From positions 1 through 8,283 of the forward strand of contig MAXL01000547.1 in assembly GCA_001751005.1 (NCBI GenBank): DNA of 8,283 nucleotides, given 5' to 3'. Position numbers and translations under genes: made by a program. Shown one piece after another: positions 6,346 through 8,283 of the stretch (its first letter is position 1; each line of letters begins with the position of its first letter). The DNA is from Desulfobacterales bacterium S5133MH16. GTDB taxonomy: Bacteria > Desulfobacterota > Desulfobacteria > Desulfobacterales > UBA11574. The notes beneath the pieces were generated by a model that was not told where the DNA came from, did not search any database, and worked only from the letters and a program-made list of their open reading frames with translations.

Positions 6346-7419
6346 TTAAGATTCACTGAAAAAGACCCGCGCAATATCATTATAGAATACATAGATCATC
6401 AGCAGTATCAACACAAATACACCCGCCCGCTGGGCAATTTCGCGTACCCTTATGCTTACCGGACTTCCCGTGGCCGCCTCAATAAAAAAGAAAAGCAGAT
6501 GTCCGCCGTCCAGAACCGGGATGGGAAGCAAATTGAGAATGGCAAGGTTTATACTGATCAGTGCAATGAAAAAGATCAAATTAGTTGCTCCTTCCCTGGC
6601 CTGCTCCCCGGCTATCTGGGCGATCACAATCGGTCCGCCCAGTGTTTTTGGGGAAATAGCGCCCTGCAAAATCTTTATAACCCCCTTTAGGGTCAGGACG
6701 GTTATATGATAGGTCTGTGTAATGCTCTGCGAAAGGGACTGAAACACATTCAAATCTTTTGAAAACCCGTCACCTGAAGCGGAAATTCCGATTACATACC
6801 GTTCTACATCTTCGTTAAATATATTTTTAAATGTTTTGATTTCCGGCGTAATATTTACAACCCGGGTAGAATCTCCTCGACGCACGGATATCGAAAGGGG
6901 CTCGCCTTTGCTTGCCGTAATAATTTCTGCCATTTCCTCCCAGGTTGATAGATCAACTCCATTTATGGATGTGATCAGGTCGTCTTTTTCCAGACCTCCC
7001 CGGTATGCAGGCGTATCTTCCTGCACTTCTCCTATGAAAGGCTGCAAGATAAACATGCCGGAAATTTGAAAAATACCAAAGAATATTATCACGGCCAGAA
7101 GGAAATTAAAAAGAGGACCGGCCGCAACGATGAGTATCCTTTTCCAGACATTTTTGTGGGTAAATGAGATCGGAATGTCGGCGGGATCTAAATCGGCATC
7201 CGGTTGCTCGCCAACCATTTTAACATATCCGCCTAAGGGTATGGCGGAAATGATATAATCCGTAATGCCGATCTTTTTACCGATTAATCTGGGGCCAAAA
7301 CCCAGTGAAAATTTTTCAACCCCCACACCGAATAACCTGGCGACCAGGAAATGTCCCAGCTCATGAAAAAATATCAGTACGCCCAAAACGATGACTAATG
7401 CAAATATATTAACGCTCAT
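6346..7419 (-). CDS. rseP: RIP (site-2) zinc metalloprotease RseP
   Basis: This 357-aa polytopic inner-membrane protease of the M50B/S2P family cuts membrane-spanning substrates, classically anti-sigma factors in envelope-stress signalling. The zinc motif HELGH is at residues 19-23 in the first membrane segment, with Glu20 catalytic. The third zinc ligand, Asp304, lies in NLLPIPVLDGGH (296-307). Between them are the IPLGGYVKM loop (60-68), a second membrane helix (about 94-118) and one PDZ domain (about 125-195, with AYRGGLEKDDLITSINGVDL). The final membrane helix is about 332-346. It is shorter than the 450-aa E. coli protein and carries one PDZ domain instead of two, as in many non-gammaproteobacterial members. 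AGGAA precedes the ATG by about 11 nt, a little long. It follows dxr by 36 bp, the conserved dxr-rseP arrangement. The substrate here is unknown; no sigma or anti-sigma gene is in view. Confidence 0.95.
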   Translation of the reverse strand: MSVNIFALVIVLGVLIFFHELGHFLVARLFGVGVEKFSLGFGPRLIGKKIGITDYIISAIPLGGYVKMVGEQPDADLDPADIPISFTHKNVWKRILIVAAGPLFNFLLAVIIFFGIFQISGMFILQPFIGEVQEDTPAYRGGLEKDDLITSINGVDLSTWEEMAEIITASKGEPLSISVRRGDSTRVVNITPEIKTFKNIFNEDVERYVIGISASGDGFSKDLNVFQSLSQSITQTYHITVLTLKGVIKILQGAISPKTLGGPIVIAQIAGEQAREGATNLIFFIALISINLAILNLLPIPVLDGGHLLFFFIEAATGSPVSIRVREIAQRAGVFVLILLMIYVFYNDIARVFFSES

Positions 7420-7455
7420 TATCGTAATAGTTCCTGCTGAAAAGTAATTGTATTG

Positions 7456-8283
7456 TTATATCATATCGATCAAATTCCGGGCCTGTTCCCGGGCCCATCT
7501 GTCAGATTCGAGAATATCATCAAAGACCGGATCTGTAACAACAGTGTGTTTCTCCATTGTTTTTCCGATAATCTCGGGTATTTTGACAAATGGGATGCGC
7601 TGCTTTAAAAAAGCCTGAACCGACATCTCATTTGTGGCATTTAACACTGCCGGCAGTGTCCCTCCGGTTTGGCATGCCGTATACGCCAGATCAAGGCATG
7701 GAAATTTATTTAAATCAGGATGTTCGAAAGTAAGCGCTCCGATCCCTGCAAAATCAGGCAACGGCTGTTCCAGTGCAAGACGTTCAGGATACGACAGGGC
7801 ATATGCAATTGCCCCCTTCATATCCGGAATTCCAAGCTGGGCCATTACCGCTCCATCTTTAAAAGAAACCATGGAGTGGATCACACTTTGCGGATGGATC
7901 AGAACTTCAATCATTTCCTGTGAAACACCGAACAGACATTTTGCTTCAATAACCTCAAGCCCCTTGTTCATTAGGGTCGCTGAATCCACACTAACCTTTT
8001 TTCCCATCTGCCAGGTTGGATGGTTGAGCGCATCCTGGGGTTTAATTTTCACAAATTCGTTTTCCGGCCGGTTCAAAAACGGACCACCGGAAGCGGTGAG
8101 GAGGATTTTATCCAGATCTTGCTTGCGGTTGCCCGCAATGCATTGAAAAATTGCGCTGTGCTCACTATCTATTGGAATTATCTTTACACGATTTCGTGCC
8201 GCCCTTTTTATAACAATCTCGCCGGCCATTACAAGGGTTTCCTTATTTGCCAGGGCAATGTTTTTCCCCGCCTCTATGGCAGC
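7456..8283 (-). CDS. dxr: 1-deoxy-D-xylulose 5-phosphate reductoisomerase, C-terminal 275 aa (5' end outside the window)
   Basis: The frame is open to the window edge, so the true start lies outside; an ATG at 8229 falls inside the conserved ALANKETLVMAG segment and is not the start. About 110 N-terminal residues (most of the NADPH-binding fold) are missing. The enzyme converts DXP to MEP, the committed step of the non-mevalonate isoprenoid pathway. Numbering from the first visible codon, the metal ligands are Asp39 and Glu41 in PIDSEHSAIFQ and Glu110 in MNKGLEVIEAK. Substrate-contact motifs are TASGGPF (63-69), NHPTW (87-91) and SVDSATLMNKG (98-108). The flexible-loop region reads LIHPQSVIHSMVSFKDGAVMAQLGIPDMKGAIAYALSYPERL. 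These are aligned residue by residue with the well-known E. coli protein, so the assignment is secure. It is the first visible gene of the dxr-rseP-purL-purQ run and ends 36 bp before rseP. Its promoter is not in view. Confidence 0.97.
   Translation of the reverse strand, partial: AAIEAGKNIALANKETLVMAGEIVIKRAARNRVKIIPIDSEHSAIFQCIAGNRKQDLDKILLTASGGPFLNRPENEFVKIKPQDALNHPTWQMGKKVSVDSATLMNKGLEVIEAKCLFGVSQEMIEVLIHPQSVIHSMVSFKDGAVMAQLGIPDMKGAIAYALSYPERLALEQPLPDFAGIGALTFEHPDLNKFPCLDLAYTACQTGGTLPAVLNATNEMSVQAFLKQRIPFVKIPEIIGKTMEKHTVVTDPVFDDILESDRWAREQARNLIDMI

Noticed and set aside
7634..8146. Plus-strand 170-aa open frame inside dxr
   Set aside because: It is antisense to conserved catalytic segments of Dxr and has no features of its own.

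Overview
This window reads as a chromosomal stretch from a Gram-negative bacterium, most likely a Desulfobacterota (deltaproteobacterial) lineage such as the Desulfobacterales. That placement is an inference. It rests on moderate GC with AT-rich intergenic DNA, a type IVa minor-pilin operon beside housekeeping genes, the canonical dxr-rseP pair, and a PurL carrying fused PurS-like domains next to a separate PurQ. All eight supported genes lie on the minus strand. The long plus-strand frames are shadows of these genes. No tRNA, rRNA, CRISPR array, insertion sequence or prophage gene was seen.

Read in the direction of transcription (high to low coordinates), the first block is 8283-2471. It holds the 3' part of dxr (MEP isoprenoid pathway), rseP (site-2 intramembrane zinc protease), purL (about 1000 aa FGAM synthase with N-terminal PurS-like domains) and purQ (its glutaminase subunit). 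Gaps are 19-37 bp, so the block is probably one transcript. PurL and PurQ together carry out the fourth step of de novo purine synthesis. Dxr and RseP are neighbours in many bacteria, where a bamA-like gene often follows; here the purine pair follows instead.

A 270-bp AT-rich spacer (2201-2470) separates the two blocks. It holds a perfect 11-bp inverted repeat abutting the purQ stop, helically phased A-tracts, and a candidate promoter just before the second block. That promoter is a near-consensus sigma-54 -24/-12 element whose 3' end overlaps a TATAAT box.

The second block, 2200-1, is a minor-pilin operon: a GspH/FimT/FimU-type pilin, PilW, PilV and the N-terminal part of PilX, which runs off the window. 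These proteins are expected to be processed by prepilin peptidase and to form the priming or tip complex of a type IV pilus. PilY1 would be the usual next gene beyond the left edge. A calcium-loop-like DxDxDG motif in PilW is the most notable protein-level detail here. Nothing in the window looks like a wholly new system; the main points of interest are the PurS-PurS-PurL architecture and the putative regulation of the pilin operon.
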